The notes below the pieces were generated by a model. It was not told the DNA's origin. It did no database searches and worked only from the letters and a program-made list of their open reading frames with translations. A program made the position numbers and the translations under genes. DNA of 64,000 nt from Sepiola atlantica. Taxonomy: Eukaryota > Mollusca > Cephalopoda > Sepiida > Sepiolidae. Shown here in pieces: positions 11,470 to 21,574 of this stretch (the first letter of the stretch is position 1; each line of letters opens with the position of its first letter). The stretch covers positions 103,244,000 to 103,307,999 of the forward strand of contig OY744519.1 of the NCBI GenBank assembly GCA_963556195.1, given 5' to 3'.

Positions 11470-11780
11470 CAGGAGAGAGAGAGAGAGTGAGGGGAAGAAA
11501 AAGAGGGAGAGAGAGCGGATGAGTTTATTTTTAAGTAAAACATATTTCGCATTTAAAAAAAATGTAAACTTTACTTGCATATTTGTTCTTTAAGTAATAT
11601 TTAACTTGCATATTTGTTGTTGTTTTTATTGTTGATAAGTTTTACCTCGATTAGTCGCTTCGGTTTTTACAGTAAGAATTACCTCGCATATGACAACAGT
11701 TGGAAATCAATTGTTATTAATAAGAAATAAATTACTTACTACTCTTCCGGGCAACGCCAGGTATATCTGCGAGTTGTAAA
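11470..11780 (+). mobile_element. Helitron-like 3' end region (decayed)
   Basis: It is the same family as 51668-52000 in opposite orientation: a GA-rich block, GATAAGTTTTACCTCGATTAG, TACCTCGCATATGACAACAG, then CCGGGCAACGCCAGGTATAT and TGCGAGTT. The other copy ends in CTAGT after a GC-rich hairpin, the Helitron 3' signature; here that end is mutated (GCGAGT). It lies just upstream of the exon acceptor at 11812. Confidence 0.5.
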
Positions 11781-11812
11781 ATATAACTTGAGCATATTTT
11801 TTTTTTTTTCAG

Positions 11813-11900
11813 AGACAATCACTGACGTCATAAGAAATTGCAAATTTGAACGGAAGAAACCGAATGAAGTTATAATTAAACAAGGAGAAATTGGAGAACA
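11813..11900 (+). CDS. CNB-domain protein, exon: start of first CNB beta-barrel
   Basis: A 12-base T run followed by CAG forms the acceptor; the donor is CA|GTAAGT. The exon gives ETITDVIRNCKFERKK and then NEVIIKQGEIGEQ, the classic beginning of a CNB domain (a turn motif of the type V-I-x-Q-G-E-x-G). The phase is 2 in and 2 out, joining CA to A of the next exon to give Gln. A decayed Helitron-like end (11470-11780) lies only about 30 bases upstream of the acceptor. Confidence 0.9.
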
Positions 11901-11959
11901 GTAAGTCAACGTCAGACATTTTCTTTATTCTCTTTAGAAAATCTAAGATTAACTGGAAT

Positions 11960-12065
11960 ATGTTTCTTTAGATCATCATCATCATCATCATCATCACCAC
12001 CACCACCACCACCACCACCACCACCACCACCACCACCACCACCACCACCACCACCACCACCACCA
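11960..12065. repeat. (ATC)n / (CAC)n microsatellite
   Basis: About 100 bases of ATC then CAC repeats. On the minus strand it follows the 3' end of the LINE tail at 12066, so it is probably that element's simple-repeat tail. Confidence 0.85.
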
Positions 12066-12480
12066 GTTTAACGTCCATTTTACTTGCTGGCATGTGTTTG
12101 ACGTCTTTTAGAAATTGATTTTCAAACTAACCTGGCAAAGTCTTTATTTATCCCTCTTTCTTTCAAGTCCATCCTTATCACTTCTTCCAATGTTTTACCT
12201 TGGCCTTCCCCATGCCGACTTACCCTGCTACCTTAACTGTCCTACATCTCCTAACACAAGCACTCTCATCCATTCTTTCATCATCATATTCGGTTTAACG
12301 TCCGTTTTACATGCTGGCATGTGTTGGACAGCTTTTAGAAATAGACTCCCAAAGTAACCTATCTCTGGTAGGTCTTTATTTATCCCTCTTTCTCTCAACT
12401 CTAGCCTTATCACTTCCTCCCGTGTTTTCCTTGGCCTTCCCCTGCAAACTGACCTGCTACCTAAACTGTTCTACACCTCC
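12066..12480 (-). mobile_element. Two tandem LINE 3' ends
   Basis: The minus strand of 12066-12240 and again of 12290-12480 matches the 3' end of the LINE at 48590-48750: GGGAAGGCCAAGG..., AGTGATAAGG, TTGAGAGAAAGAGGGATAAA and, at the very end, CATGTAAAACGGACGTTAAA. Both copies are cut at nearly the same place 5', as expected of target-primed insertions that stop early. Confidence 0.8.
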
Positions 12481-12518
12481 TAGCCCAAGCACTCTCATCC
12501 ATTTTTTCACACACGCAT

Positions 12519-12571
12519 ACATACATACATACATACATACATACATACATACATACATACATACATACATA

Positions 12572-12611
<40 letters not shown>
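12519..12611. repeat. (ATAC)n followed by (TA)n
   Basis: About 54 bases of CATA repeat at 12519-12572, then TA from 12574 to 12611. Confidence 0.9.
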
Positions 12612-12614
<3 letters not shown>

Positions 12615-13640
12615 AAAACAATAGAAAATTGAATTATTGTTGTGACCTTAAAGGGCCGATAATAAATAAGACAACGCGGTGGTATCTTTACAAGAGTGTG
12701 TATTTCCAGAAGTACAGAATAGTATGTTACAGAAAAACTGCTTCCAGACTGCTCCGTTCTTCATTGTAGGCTCCTCTATACATAGCGTCTAGAAAAGTCC
12801 ATATCGTTACAAAATAGGGTAGATCACCATCACATCATAACATATATCTAAATATAAAAAATAAATGAATAAATAAATAAATACCTAAACACAGAAATAT
12901 TTTAATAAATAATAAATAAAAATATTCGTTTCCTTTTTTCTCTTAACATTTTATGCATATCATTCTAAATACATCAACACACAAATAAATAAATAAATAA
13001 ATATAACCGTCTCTTTTTCTTAAACATTTTACTCATTTGATCAATCTACAGCCATGATTTATTTAAAAATAATGGACAAAACCACACTTTTTAATATTCT
13101 TACAACTATTTGCTTCAAATCAATCACCCGAGCACGTAATGACATAAATAATATTATTCCCCTTTTTATTTTTTATTTTCCATACACAGGGTATGATTTT
13201 ACATGCGTATTGTGTATGTATATTTGCATCCTGATTTCTTAACCCTTCCGCTCTCTCACCTCAAGGCTAATTTTAAAAAGATTCAATAAACATGTCTCAT
13301 ACCACCTCCTCCTCCTTTATAGTTTAAATTAATGCCGACCTTTACCAATGTCCCCCCCCCCCGCACCTTCCACAGTTATTGTTATGTCTCCACGCATCTC
13401 GATTAGCCATAACTGATCTTACCATAAGCGACCTTTTTTGGCTTACATAGCACTAGCTCACTCCTCCTCCCTAATGACCTTATAACTCTAACCGCCACTA
13501 TCCCCCTCCTCCCCACACTCTCTACTGTCAACTCACTGCCACCATCTATTTGTACCTCATAATATATTTTTTCATAAGCGGCTCTTTTAGGCCTACTACT
13601 GTTTCAAACATTTTGCACTTGTGTGTTATTTTCTTCAGAC
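12612..13640. other. Dispersed-repeat unit upstream of a hammerhead-like hairpin
   Basis: No coding frame. Pyrimidine-rich on the plus strand from 13240 (CTCCTCC blocks). It is bounded by (TA)n at 12574 and by the hairpin at 13643. Confidence 0.4.
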
Positions 13641-13642
13641 AA

Positions 13643-13684
13643 TCATCCTGAGGAAGTCTTGAAATAAAGACGAAACGTTGATGA
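13643..13684 (+). ncRNA. Hammerhead-ribozyme-like hairpin
   Basis: Stem I TCATC (13643-13647) pairs with GATGA (13680-13684); core CTGAGGA (13648-13654, fits CUGANGA); one extra A; stem II GTCTT (13656-13660) with AAGAC (13667-13671); GAAA (13672-13675); then CGTT. Helix III would be only A with U; ACGT is self-complementary, so it could form between two molecules. In known hammerheads the base after the core is G paired with C, without the extra A, so activity is uncertain. Confidence 0.55.
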
Positions 13685-13756
13685 ATACATAAATAATATT
13701 TTTTGGTTTTCCTTTTTTCAAATTCCATTACGTCGGAATACTATTTCCATTCTTTA

Positions 13757-13759
<3 letters not shown>

Positions 13760-13822
<63 letters not shown>
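13760..13822. repeat. (TA)n microsatellite
   Basis: About 63 bases, 75 bases downstream of the hammerhead-like hairpin at 13643. Confidence 0.9.
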
Positions 13823-13826
<4 letters not shown>

Positions 13827-14289
13827 ATATTGATCTTCAAACTTTCAACTCTGCCGGTGATAATTTCAAATCGACCTTTTGGAATCGTTTTCATTTGCAG
13901 AAACTTTGTTCCTTCCACACCAAAATATTATCACCATTCATGCAAACATCTTTACACTTGAACTTGCTTTGTACCCTCAAACCGCGTTTTCCTCAAACCA
14001 AAACATAGTTACTTTTCATGCCAACGTTTTAACATTTTGAATCAACATCGTCCCCGAAAATCTTATTTCACCCAAGCTAGAACATTATCTGTTTCCCCGC
14101 CATTGCTTCGTTTATTCTTCCCTGTTCTTGTTGTGCCTGTTTTATTAATATCCATATTCTGGCTGTGATTATTTCAACGAAAATACGCTGGTTCATGTAA
14201 TCGACTGTGCGATAGACCTCGAGTTCAATTGCAGACCTGATCAAATTACTATCCAAAAATGTGTTGCTACAGGTTGCATCCATTGTTTA

Positions 14290-14921
14290 TGGTAAAAAAA
14301 AAATATTTTAGGTAAAATTAGAAACAATTATTTTTAAATTCTTCTTTTTTTTTTTATTTTTATTAATATTCAATTTAGAGAAGATATATATATATAAGAC
14401 TAACATGGCTGCTTGGCGTTGCCAAGAGACATGAACAATAAAATAGAAAAGTTAAAAGGTGTAACTCTTCTATATACCTCTTTCTCTATCCCTACCCTAG
14501 CCTCCTCTCAAGTACATCAAAGATCAGTTATTTACGTTAAAAATATAGTACATTTTCAAATGTCAGCCCCAAAAGTACCATTCCACATCGAAAGTCGATG
14601 GAAAAAAATCGCTCTAAATGTCGACCTCCCCTTCTGGCTAATTTTGTTCCTGTTGATCTCCTAAAGGAATGAATATTACAACAAAAATGTGTCCATATTC
14701 TGCCCGAGACAACGCTGAAAATAATATATCAGCTTTGTGAGTGTGTCTTGTGCAGTTTATGACTTTTAGGTGGTCACGCGCGCACACACGCCCTTTATAT
14801 AATAGATAAAGGGTATGAACTTTTTAAGATTGTAGTTAAAACCTCTCACCCAGCATTAATGAAGACCGCTACTTTGCTATTACAGGATTCGGAATGAAGG
14901 GTGTTTCTTTTTCTTTTGTAG
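14290..14921. other. Intron sequence, nothing recognised
   Basis: T-rich. A short CACGCG(CA)n stretch at 14775-14790; no supported gene before the exon at 14922. Confidence 0.4.
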
Positions 14922-15067
14922 AATGTTCATTGTGCTAAAAGGCTCCATGTCTGTGTACGTACAAGACATGATTGATGATGTCGATCAGCTGCAGGCAATT
15001 AATTCAATATGTCCGAAGGAACTCCTTGAAGACAGATCAATACTGGGTGAATATAGAGCGCACACAG
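14922..15067 (+). CDS. CNB-domain protein, exon: first CNB barrel, continued, with acidic loop
   Basis: The exon follows TTTTGTAG and ends ACAG|GTATAA. It opens with MFIVLKGSMSVYVQ, the beta strands that follow the Q-G-E-x-G turn in CNB domains. It then encodes a loop of about 36 residues rich in Asp, Glu, Leu and Ile (DMIDDVDQLQ...). That loop separates the first strands from the phosphate-binding cassette in the next exon and is longer than in PKA regulatory subunits. The ATG at 14923 is internal, not a start: codon Q (CA|A) precedes it across the intron. Confidence 0.9.
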
Positions 15068-15119
15068 GTATAACCCCACCCCCCCTCTCTCTCACACACA
15101 TGCTTTCTCTTTTTGTTTG

Positions 15120-15850
15120 ATTCCCTAAAATGTGTTATAATCATTTAATGAATTGCTCACGGCATGAAATCAATAGCCATGACTGATTAGAAAAAGCAAT
15201 TTATATTATTTGGATTATTCCAACTACTGTTCTCATCTTAGATGTTATTCACACAACGTTTCGGCCGATGTAACCGCCGACATTCTTTCAGTGTATCTTG
15301 TCGAACTCGGGAATCTTTCTGTCGAACTCGGGAGTCTGTACAATTCCATCATCTTTGACGTTTCTTTCCGTTAGACAGATAGAACTTTTGTTTTTCTTTT
15401 TTGAGAAGGGGAGATACTGTCCCGAAATATTAAAAGATTTTGAATACACTTTTCACTGTCATCTATTGCATCGATAGCAAACAAATTTCCCGCCTGGATA
15501 ACTTTTTCACTTTTGGACTACCATTCACCACCTGGATTGTTTTTTAATCGACCTTTTTGACATCTTTCTTCAAGCTGTTTTAAACTTTATGACTTGGATG
15601 AACTGTATAAGTTTAACAAAAAAGTGTGTTTTGGGCCGATATATTTGATGTTTTATATAATTTTATGTATTTTATATATTTTTATATATTTTCAAAGTTT
15701 AATTTTATTACCTGCAGTAATGTAATTGCGGTAATGGTCCTCTGAGGAGAAGATTTTCTTTGAAAACTCATGAGTTAAGGACTTTAAAGTACTTTGCTTG
15801 AACTTTGAATTGTAATAAAATTTGATTCAGGATTTTTACCTGTACATATT
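15120..15850. repeat. Dispersed repeat with ACGTTTCGGCC block and short tandem unit
   Basis: The segment 15250-15300 reads on the minus strand GGCCGAAACGTTGTGTGAAT, close in wording to the 3' part of the hammerhead-like hairpins, but without clear helices. CTGTCGAACTCGGGA is repeated in tandem near 15297-15335. The remainder is AT-rich. Confidence 0.4.
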
Positions 15851-15869
15851 TATTTTTAGAATTCTGCTG

Positions 15870-16183
15870 TCCTGTTCGTTCGTTTTTATGAATTTAATCC
15901 GAGTTTCATTTCCTCCATTCGTTTTGCAATGTGAACTCTTGTGTTCGACTTTATTACAAGTAAGACAGGTTTTAAAATAGTATGGACAATCCGTTACCCA
16001 ATAAAAGTATCACCAACGGAAACAGGGGCTAGATGGTAATTTATCCTGTTTTTTATTGGGCTGGCTTGTTTTTGTAGGAGCGTGAAAATAATCCCTTTTT
16101 TGTTTTAAGTTGTTTTTGAAAGAGAATTGAAATGTGATTTCTGGCGTACTTTCCTTATGTGCACAATACCCGACTCTTCAATG
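15870..16183 (-). pseudogene. Gypsy gag, C-terminal piece with zinc knuckles
   Basis: It begins with EESGIVHIRKVRQKSHF directly after the LTR. Further on, a first knuckle is damaged (CFRW, then a stop, then WVTDC), followed by an intact CCHC knuckle CLTCNKVEHKSSHC. CX2CX4HX4C knuckles bind packaging RNA in gag proteins. Stops make it non-functional. Confidence 0.75.
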
Positions 16184-17304
16184 TATAATGGGACCCCACA
16201 CTCTTCTGTCAATCTGCCGTGGGTATGTTGTCGGCCACTCACGCACAGGTGTTGATATCCTGGTCGCGGTGCCAAGTATAACAGATACCCCACTCTGTTC
16301 CGCGTCACGGAGCCAGTTATAAACATGTACCCCGCTCATTGTCTGTGTATCGGTGCTGACACCTCTGATTCTCTACACAGAGATCTTGCCAGACCATGAA
16401 CACTCTTTGGCCGATGATCGCCGTAGTGGCAATAAAAAAAAGGATATGTCGAATTTCCTCCGGTCGGATGATGACGATGATAGCTTCGTTGAGTCTGTGA
16501 AGGCAAGGTTATTCAAGTAGAACAAATCAACGATAATAATGCAAACAACTCGGTGATGTCTTTTGTAGGAAAAGTAATTATTAAACAATTAAAGGAAAGA
16601 ATTGATTTTACATTAGCTCAATGTCTACTGCATCGTAAAGACTGTCCTCTCTAGGTTGTCTCTCTGTGCGTGAATTTATTTACAACGATTATTTTCACAA
16701 GTTGGACTAATTAATTCATTACTCCATGTTTGGAAAACGGTAGGTCTTACTTCGTCCCGCATGCCTGGAACCGGCATGCGAGCTTCAGACGATTGCCGGG
16801 CTGAGCGCCCAGCTCTAACTGACTGTGTAACTGTCTTCTCACTCAGAATCCATTGCTATCTCTCTCCCTCTCCCATTCCTTTCTCTGTGTCCTTCTTCCT
16901 CTCCTGGTGGTTTGGGGGGGCGCCTATCCAAACAGATAAATGGGATTTCTCCTTTAAAAACTAATTACTCTCTTTCTCTCTCCCTTAAAAGGGCTGCAAT
17001 CTCCCAAGTGTTGACATTCCATTAGCCTATTGGTGATTAAGAGATTATGACCAAAATTTCAATCTCCCATATGGTTTATAACCGGCTTTGTGTGTGGTTA
17101 ATTGCCATTGAAAGCAACACCACTTTTCCAGCCATTTCGACGCTATGTTCTCGCCTTGTTTGGATAGCCAATTTCACGTTGAATACATGTACTAGTCTTA
17201 TATCTCTACCTTGTTTCTACGTAGGGTCTAGCATCATCACCAAGATGCATACTAGTGCACCACTGGGATCCCCGATCCCCGTGGGTCCTAATTATTCTGT
17301 CATA
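16184..17304 (-). repeat. Solo LTR, family S, copy 1
   Basis: About 1.12 kb, same family as 27123-28183, 30597-31838 and 61602-62831. It is flanked by AATG (16180-16183 and 17305-17308), a 4-bp target-site duplication; removing the LTR and one AATG rejoins the gag frame (DSKDI to EESG). Internal blocks shared with other copies include TTCTACGTAGGG and AATAAAAAAAAGGATATGTC. The terminal TG/CA are weathered. Confidence 0.8.
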
Positions 17305-17580
17305 AATGTCTTTTGAATCTTGTTTAACACTTACAAATCTTTGACAGTCTTCGACTAATTTCTGTAATGCAAAATTTGGTTCACTTTCTAACGTTTTCAG
17401 AACCGTACGTCTGATTTCTGCATCTTTTCCTTGCACGAAAATTAAACATTTAAAGTTATCCGTGCTACATTCAGCTAATTTGAAATTGTCACAGTGTTTA
17501 TTAACAATTGGCGCAAACGTTGTGTAGTCTTTGCCATCTTTTTTGACTAAATTCAAGCACTTCCACCGTTTGTGGAACAA
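17305..17580 (-). pseudogene. Gypsy gag, N-terminal piece
   Basis: HKRWKCLNLVKKDGKDYTTF, KLAECSTDNFKCLIFVQG, then NFALQKLVEDCQRFVSVKQ and DSKDI: capsid wording of Ty3/Gypsy gag. The frame runs into the LTR at 17304 and from there is LTR sequence, not gag (the residues after DSKDI in this frame are spurious). The gag resumes at 16183. Confidence 0.8.
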
Positions 17581-17775
17581 AGAATATTAGTGGCTTGGAG
17601 AGGAGACGATTAGATGGGAGTCAAACTCTGGCGAGAGCAGATCAGAGTAGACGAGCAGTGATGAATTGACCTGACGAGGGACGAGAATTGATGCCTTGAC
17701 AGACCGCTATCAACGGACAGCGTTTGGGGGTCCCTTTCGGTATCACACACAACCAGAGTAAAACTGGCTTATACA

Positions 17776-18340
17776 CAATGTATCTGAGTTTGTGATTTCT
17801 TTTGTGAGGTTGCTTTTATTTTGTATACTTGTAAACCAGTGCTTGCACCCTTGGAAATCGTCAACGGACGACATGGCTAGAATGAGAACAAAAGATGAAG
17901 AAGAAAACCAAGGTACACACCGTTGGGGTCGTCGGTCGTCGAGAGGGCAGCATATAGTCTTACAATTGGTTGCCACTGACCAGGAATGACCCTAAGAAAC
18001 CCAGAGGAAATTGGAGACAACAAGGAAAAACGAAGGGAGAGACAAGCGCGAAAGCTCACATGGAACAAAAAAAAGGAAAAAAATCGAAGAAAAAGACAGA
18101 AAGAGAGATAAAACGCGCAAACTTGTGTGGAAAAACAAGAAGAAAACAAAAGTAAAGAAGAAAAAAGCTAAACAAAAAAAAATCGGATAAAAAAATGGAG
18201 ACGAAAATAGACATAAAAAATAGAAACTTACGAACTCGCATAACAAAGAAAAAATATAAAAACAGAACAACAATAAAGAGAATAGGAAGAAACAAAAACA
18301 TAATACAGAAAGAAGGAAAAAAAGAAGGCAAAGGTAAGTG
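17776..18340 (+). other. Strongly purine-biased, Lys-rich stretch
   Basis: From about 17995 to 18335 the plus strand is mostly A and G with very few T. This leaves long open frames on the minus strand that are Phe/Leu-rich and are artefacts of composition. A plus-strand frame (17970-18155) is Lys/Arg-rich without recognised domains. GGTAAGTGAG at 18334 resembles a splice donor, but no partner exon is evident. Confidence 0.5.
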
Positions 18341-19327
18341 AGGTGTTTTTACGTTTTTAATTCTGCACGTACAACAAAAAAGTGGATCGGCTCATTTTGT
18401 TTTCGATTGATAACTAAATATTTAAAAAAAAAATATTTGAATTTTCAGAGAGAGAGAGAGAGATGGCAGTAGTGGTGGAGGTGGAAAAAGCAGCACTGTT
18501 TTAATGAATGTGTACTGAGGAGGGGGATTCAGGCACCGCTAATCCTTTGAAGGCATGTGTCTTGGTTTGGGAGGGGTGGGGGCGACCGGCGATGGAAGAG
18601 AGAGAGAGAGTGAAAGAAAAGCGGGAGGAAAGAGAGAAGGTAGGGTCAGCTGGAGGGAGGGGGAACACATCTAGGTGGTCCAGTTAATATGATATTAAAG
18701 GTTTATTACAATTTTTCCTGAATGTAAGAATGAAATAGAATATGTATGTAGTGATACGTCTGTGGTTGTGTATGTGTTAAGTCAATATACACCAGCTACT
18801 CGACAGAACACATAAAGTTGACATTTTCTGAATAGTACACCTTTCACATGCATAATATCCAAAAATTGGGAAAAAACATCGATTTCTTTGTATAGAAATG
18901 ACCCAAAACATGTGACTGGTGGACCCTACATTTGGTCGCCTTCTGACGGATCGTAAAATAAAACGCATGACAGGTACAGGCTTCGTTTAATTGACCTATA
19001 TTTCAAGAGATTTTCTACTCACTTTCGTGGCCAAGAGGTTATTGACGTACATCCAGGATCGAGAGGTTTAGCATTGGATCCCAGTCGACTCACACAATTT
19101 TTTTTTTACATTGTTGAACTGTGACCTACGAGGTAGGGGGGACGGGAGGACTATGGGCCGGGTTTTTTAAATTCAACGTTATTATATAGTTAAAAATTGG
19201 GAAGAGTGGAATTTTCCAAGTAAAAGTCGTAAGAGCTATGTGTTCCAGCAGTGACGTCACAGAGACAGGAAGCCGCTAGTCTTACGTAACGAATGAGTAG
19301 GAATCATCAATCTCTTGCCACTGAACC

Positions 19328-19365
<38 letters not shown>

Positions 19366-20070
19366 GAGTACTGATAGCTGGGCCCCCATAGGGGAGGGAG
19401 TGAGAGTTGTTTTATGCGTATACATGTATGCTTTAAAGAAAGAATAAAACCTCAAACATTTTTAAAAACCAACGTTTATGAAAGCTGTTATTGAGAAAAA
19501 GGAGATGTCTACAACGACAGGGAGAAGGGAAGCTTGGAACTTTGGCTGCCACCTCACAACTGCAACTACAGAAATTCGACCAGCTGATTCTGCTAATGAA
19601 GCGGACGCACTGTGGGGATTGAAGAACACCCCAGCCATGCCACACAAACTCGTTAATACTTTAATCAATTATTTTCTTTTACATGTTCCCTTTTACCAAC
19701 TGATATTGTGCCAAAAGAAAACAGAAAATAAACAAATTAAATACAAACTATCTTGTTTGCATGCTATTAATCTAAAAAGTCATGTCTTTTGACTCCAGTC
19801 TTTCGAATTCACAGTATTTCAATGCATCAAAGGTATTGTAGCATCAACTCGTCATTATGAATTTGGTTCTCTCAGCAAGAGGTTGTATATTTTTCTTAAT
19901 TATTTTTACAATCTGTTTGTCAGTTAATTCTTTTAATTCTTCAATTTCATTCTTTACAGCTTAACAGTCTTCCATAGCGAGAAATAGGTCTGTAATATCG
20001 CTCTGTTTTCTGGTAGTTTTTCTTTTGCTTATTACATGTTTAATTGTTGTCACTTAATTTTATGTCCTTT
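18340..20070. other. Intron sequence with GA blocks, no supported gene
   Basis: GA repeats at 18448-18462, 18598-18612 and 19332-19368. The open frames (18777-18968, 19433-19792) show no known domain. Confidence 0.4.
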
Positions 20071-20071
20071 T

Positions 20072-20221
20072 AATGCTGTCATTCATTCATTTCGTATGAA
20101 TCAGGTGATTCTATTGTTAGCATTGGCCCCCCCCCCGAATTCTAACTAGAAAGATATCAGGGAAACCAATGCCAACAATAGAATCATCTGATTCATACGA
20201 AATGAATAAATGTCAGCATTA
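20072..20221. repeat. Imperfect palindrome, 56-bp arms
   Basis: The left arm 20072-20127 (from TAATGCTGTCATTC to AGCATTGG) is the reverse complement of 20166-20221 (CCAATGCCAACAATAG to GTCAGCATTA), with a 38-base spacer containing a C run. The arm holds the GAATCAGATGATTC-type block that heads the SINE at 50415, so it may be two partial SINE copies in opposite directions. Confidence 0.8.
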
Positions 20222-20224
20222 AAA

Positions 20225-20392
20225 GGAAAGAATTGTAACTAGAAAGACATCTGGTATTTACAGGAGGGACCACGTGAAGGTTGGCAACATTCTCAGTGAA
20301 AGTGTTTCTATGGAACGAACTGGATTCGAATTTGGCACACCCAATTTGTCAGTCCGAAGGGTCTTTAACAACTTAGCCACCGCCACCTCCCC
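20225..20392 (-). repeat. tRNA-derived SINE
   Basis: The minus strand has an A-box-like GTGGCTAAGTTG near its 5' end (20370-20392) and a B-box-like AATTCGAATCC (20321-20333), spaced as in a tRNA promoter. The body shares GAAAGACATCTGGTATTTAC and GACCACGTGAAGGTTG with 50455-50636. It ends at the palindrome at 20221. Confidence 0.7.
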
Positions 20393-20659
20393 TTTTTAAT
20401 GCTGTGAATCATCTGATTCATGTTTCTATAAACTCTTGTTGTCATCAAGTATTGTTAAGTATCATATCGGTAATGCCATTGTTATAATGTTTGTATCTAG
20501 TAGCATAGACATTGACTGGTGTTAATAACCGGCTCCACCATGTCTGGTAAGACAAAAGAGATGGCAATTGGAATGTCTTTAAAGTGCCAGTTGACCTGGT
20601 CTCTGAGTTCAAACAGCCAGCTGAGAGTAGATCCAGAGCTAAGTTAAATTTCACCCCTT

Positions 20660-21560
20660 CCTTATATATATCTATAAGAATTATCCCCTCCCTCCCATGA
20701 TGAGAATATTTGATTGCATGATACTCCCCCCCCCCTTACCGGAAGTGGAAGAGAAAAAAAGATTTGAAATTAGTTTGGATTACAGCACTAAAGAAGCAGG
20801 ACACGCTTCCAAATTTCTAGGGTGAGAAAACAGGACTGGTAAACTCAATTACTTTATCTTTCATCAAGGATGCACTTTAACAAGAAATGAAGTAGATTCA
20901 TTCAATAAATAACAACAAATAATAGCACTTGAAACGATGATATCATCGATGAATGCTGCAACTCCTGTCAATCCGGTTGACATTGCATGCATTGTTTGCT
21001 AGAATATGGCTGGAGATGGTTTGACTCCAAAAGGAAGGCGGTTGAATCTAAACAGTCCCTTGCATGTGTTGATTGTCAAAAGATCTTTTGACTCCTCAGC
21101 AACCTTCCAACAGCAGGAAGGCATCAGAGAAATTACTTTTTGCAAAACAATTTCCACCATTCAATTTTGTGAAAAGATCTTCTGACAAAGGTGACGGGTT
21201 CTGATGTGCATCTCAGGAATTGTTCAATCCAGTGGAATAATCAGCAGATATTCTTATCTTCCATTTCTTTCATTGACCAAGTTTGAAATATTGTCTTTTC
21301 ACCACTAAGAAATTTGTTCATATGTACCTTTTTACACGCATACAATTTACCCCATTTGAAAATGTCGTTCTATTAATTATTATACATACATTCAATTCTA
21401 TATACATTTAATGTGTGCATATAACATTTTGTGTGTATATAAAATAACAGAATAACCGACTTTTCCAGAACTTTTGCGGACAAGTTGTATTCTCTGAAAC
21501 CCTCATCCTGATTCACCTTATTTTCATGAACCATCGTTCCACATCCACGCACGGACATTT
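20660..21560. other. Intron sequence, no supported gene
   Basis: Moderately mixed composition between 20840 and 21300 without a clear protein match; it may be an untranslated or decayed part of the LINE that follows. Confidence 0.35.
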
Positions 21561-21574
21561 ATGTGCACTTTGCA

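Larger units (their letters stand above)
15850..17580 (-). mobile_element. Ty3/Gypsy retrotransposon gag fragment, interrupted by a solo LTR
   Basis: The minus strand from 17580 to 17305 and from 16183 down to about 15870 forms one gag region split by the LTR at 16184-17304. No LTRs or pol of this element are visible here, so only the gag piece survives. Confidence 0.75.

Noticed and set aside
12519..12572. CRISPR-like array
   Set aside because: Simple ATAC repeat without spacers, in a eukaryotic genome.
12311..12769. 152-codon frame with repeated THTYIH
   Set aside because: Runs through a LINE tail in antisense and an ATAC/TA microsatellite.
15250..15300. Hammerhead fold on the minus strand (GGCCGAAACGTT)
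   Set aside because: The 3' wording fits the family, but stem II and the CTGANGA core cannot be drawn without several bulges.
17206..17304. C-terminal part of the apparent gag frame (after DSKDI)
   Set aside because: This is LTR sequence; the true gag continues at 16183 after removal of the LTR.
17877..18331. Three overlapping minus-strand frames rich in Phe and Leu
   Set aside because: They arise from the lack of T on the plus strand; no domain or start context.
20225..20392. A tRNA gene (A and B boxes present)
   Set aside because: The acceptor and anticodon arms do not fold, and a longer body is shared with 50415-50636; it is a SINE.
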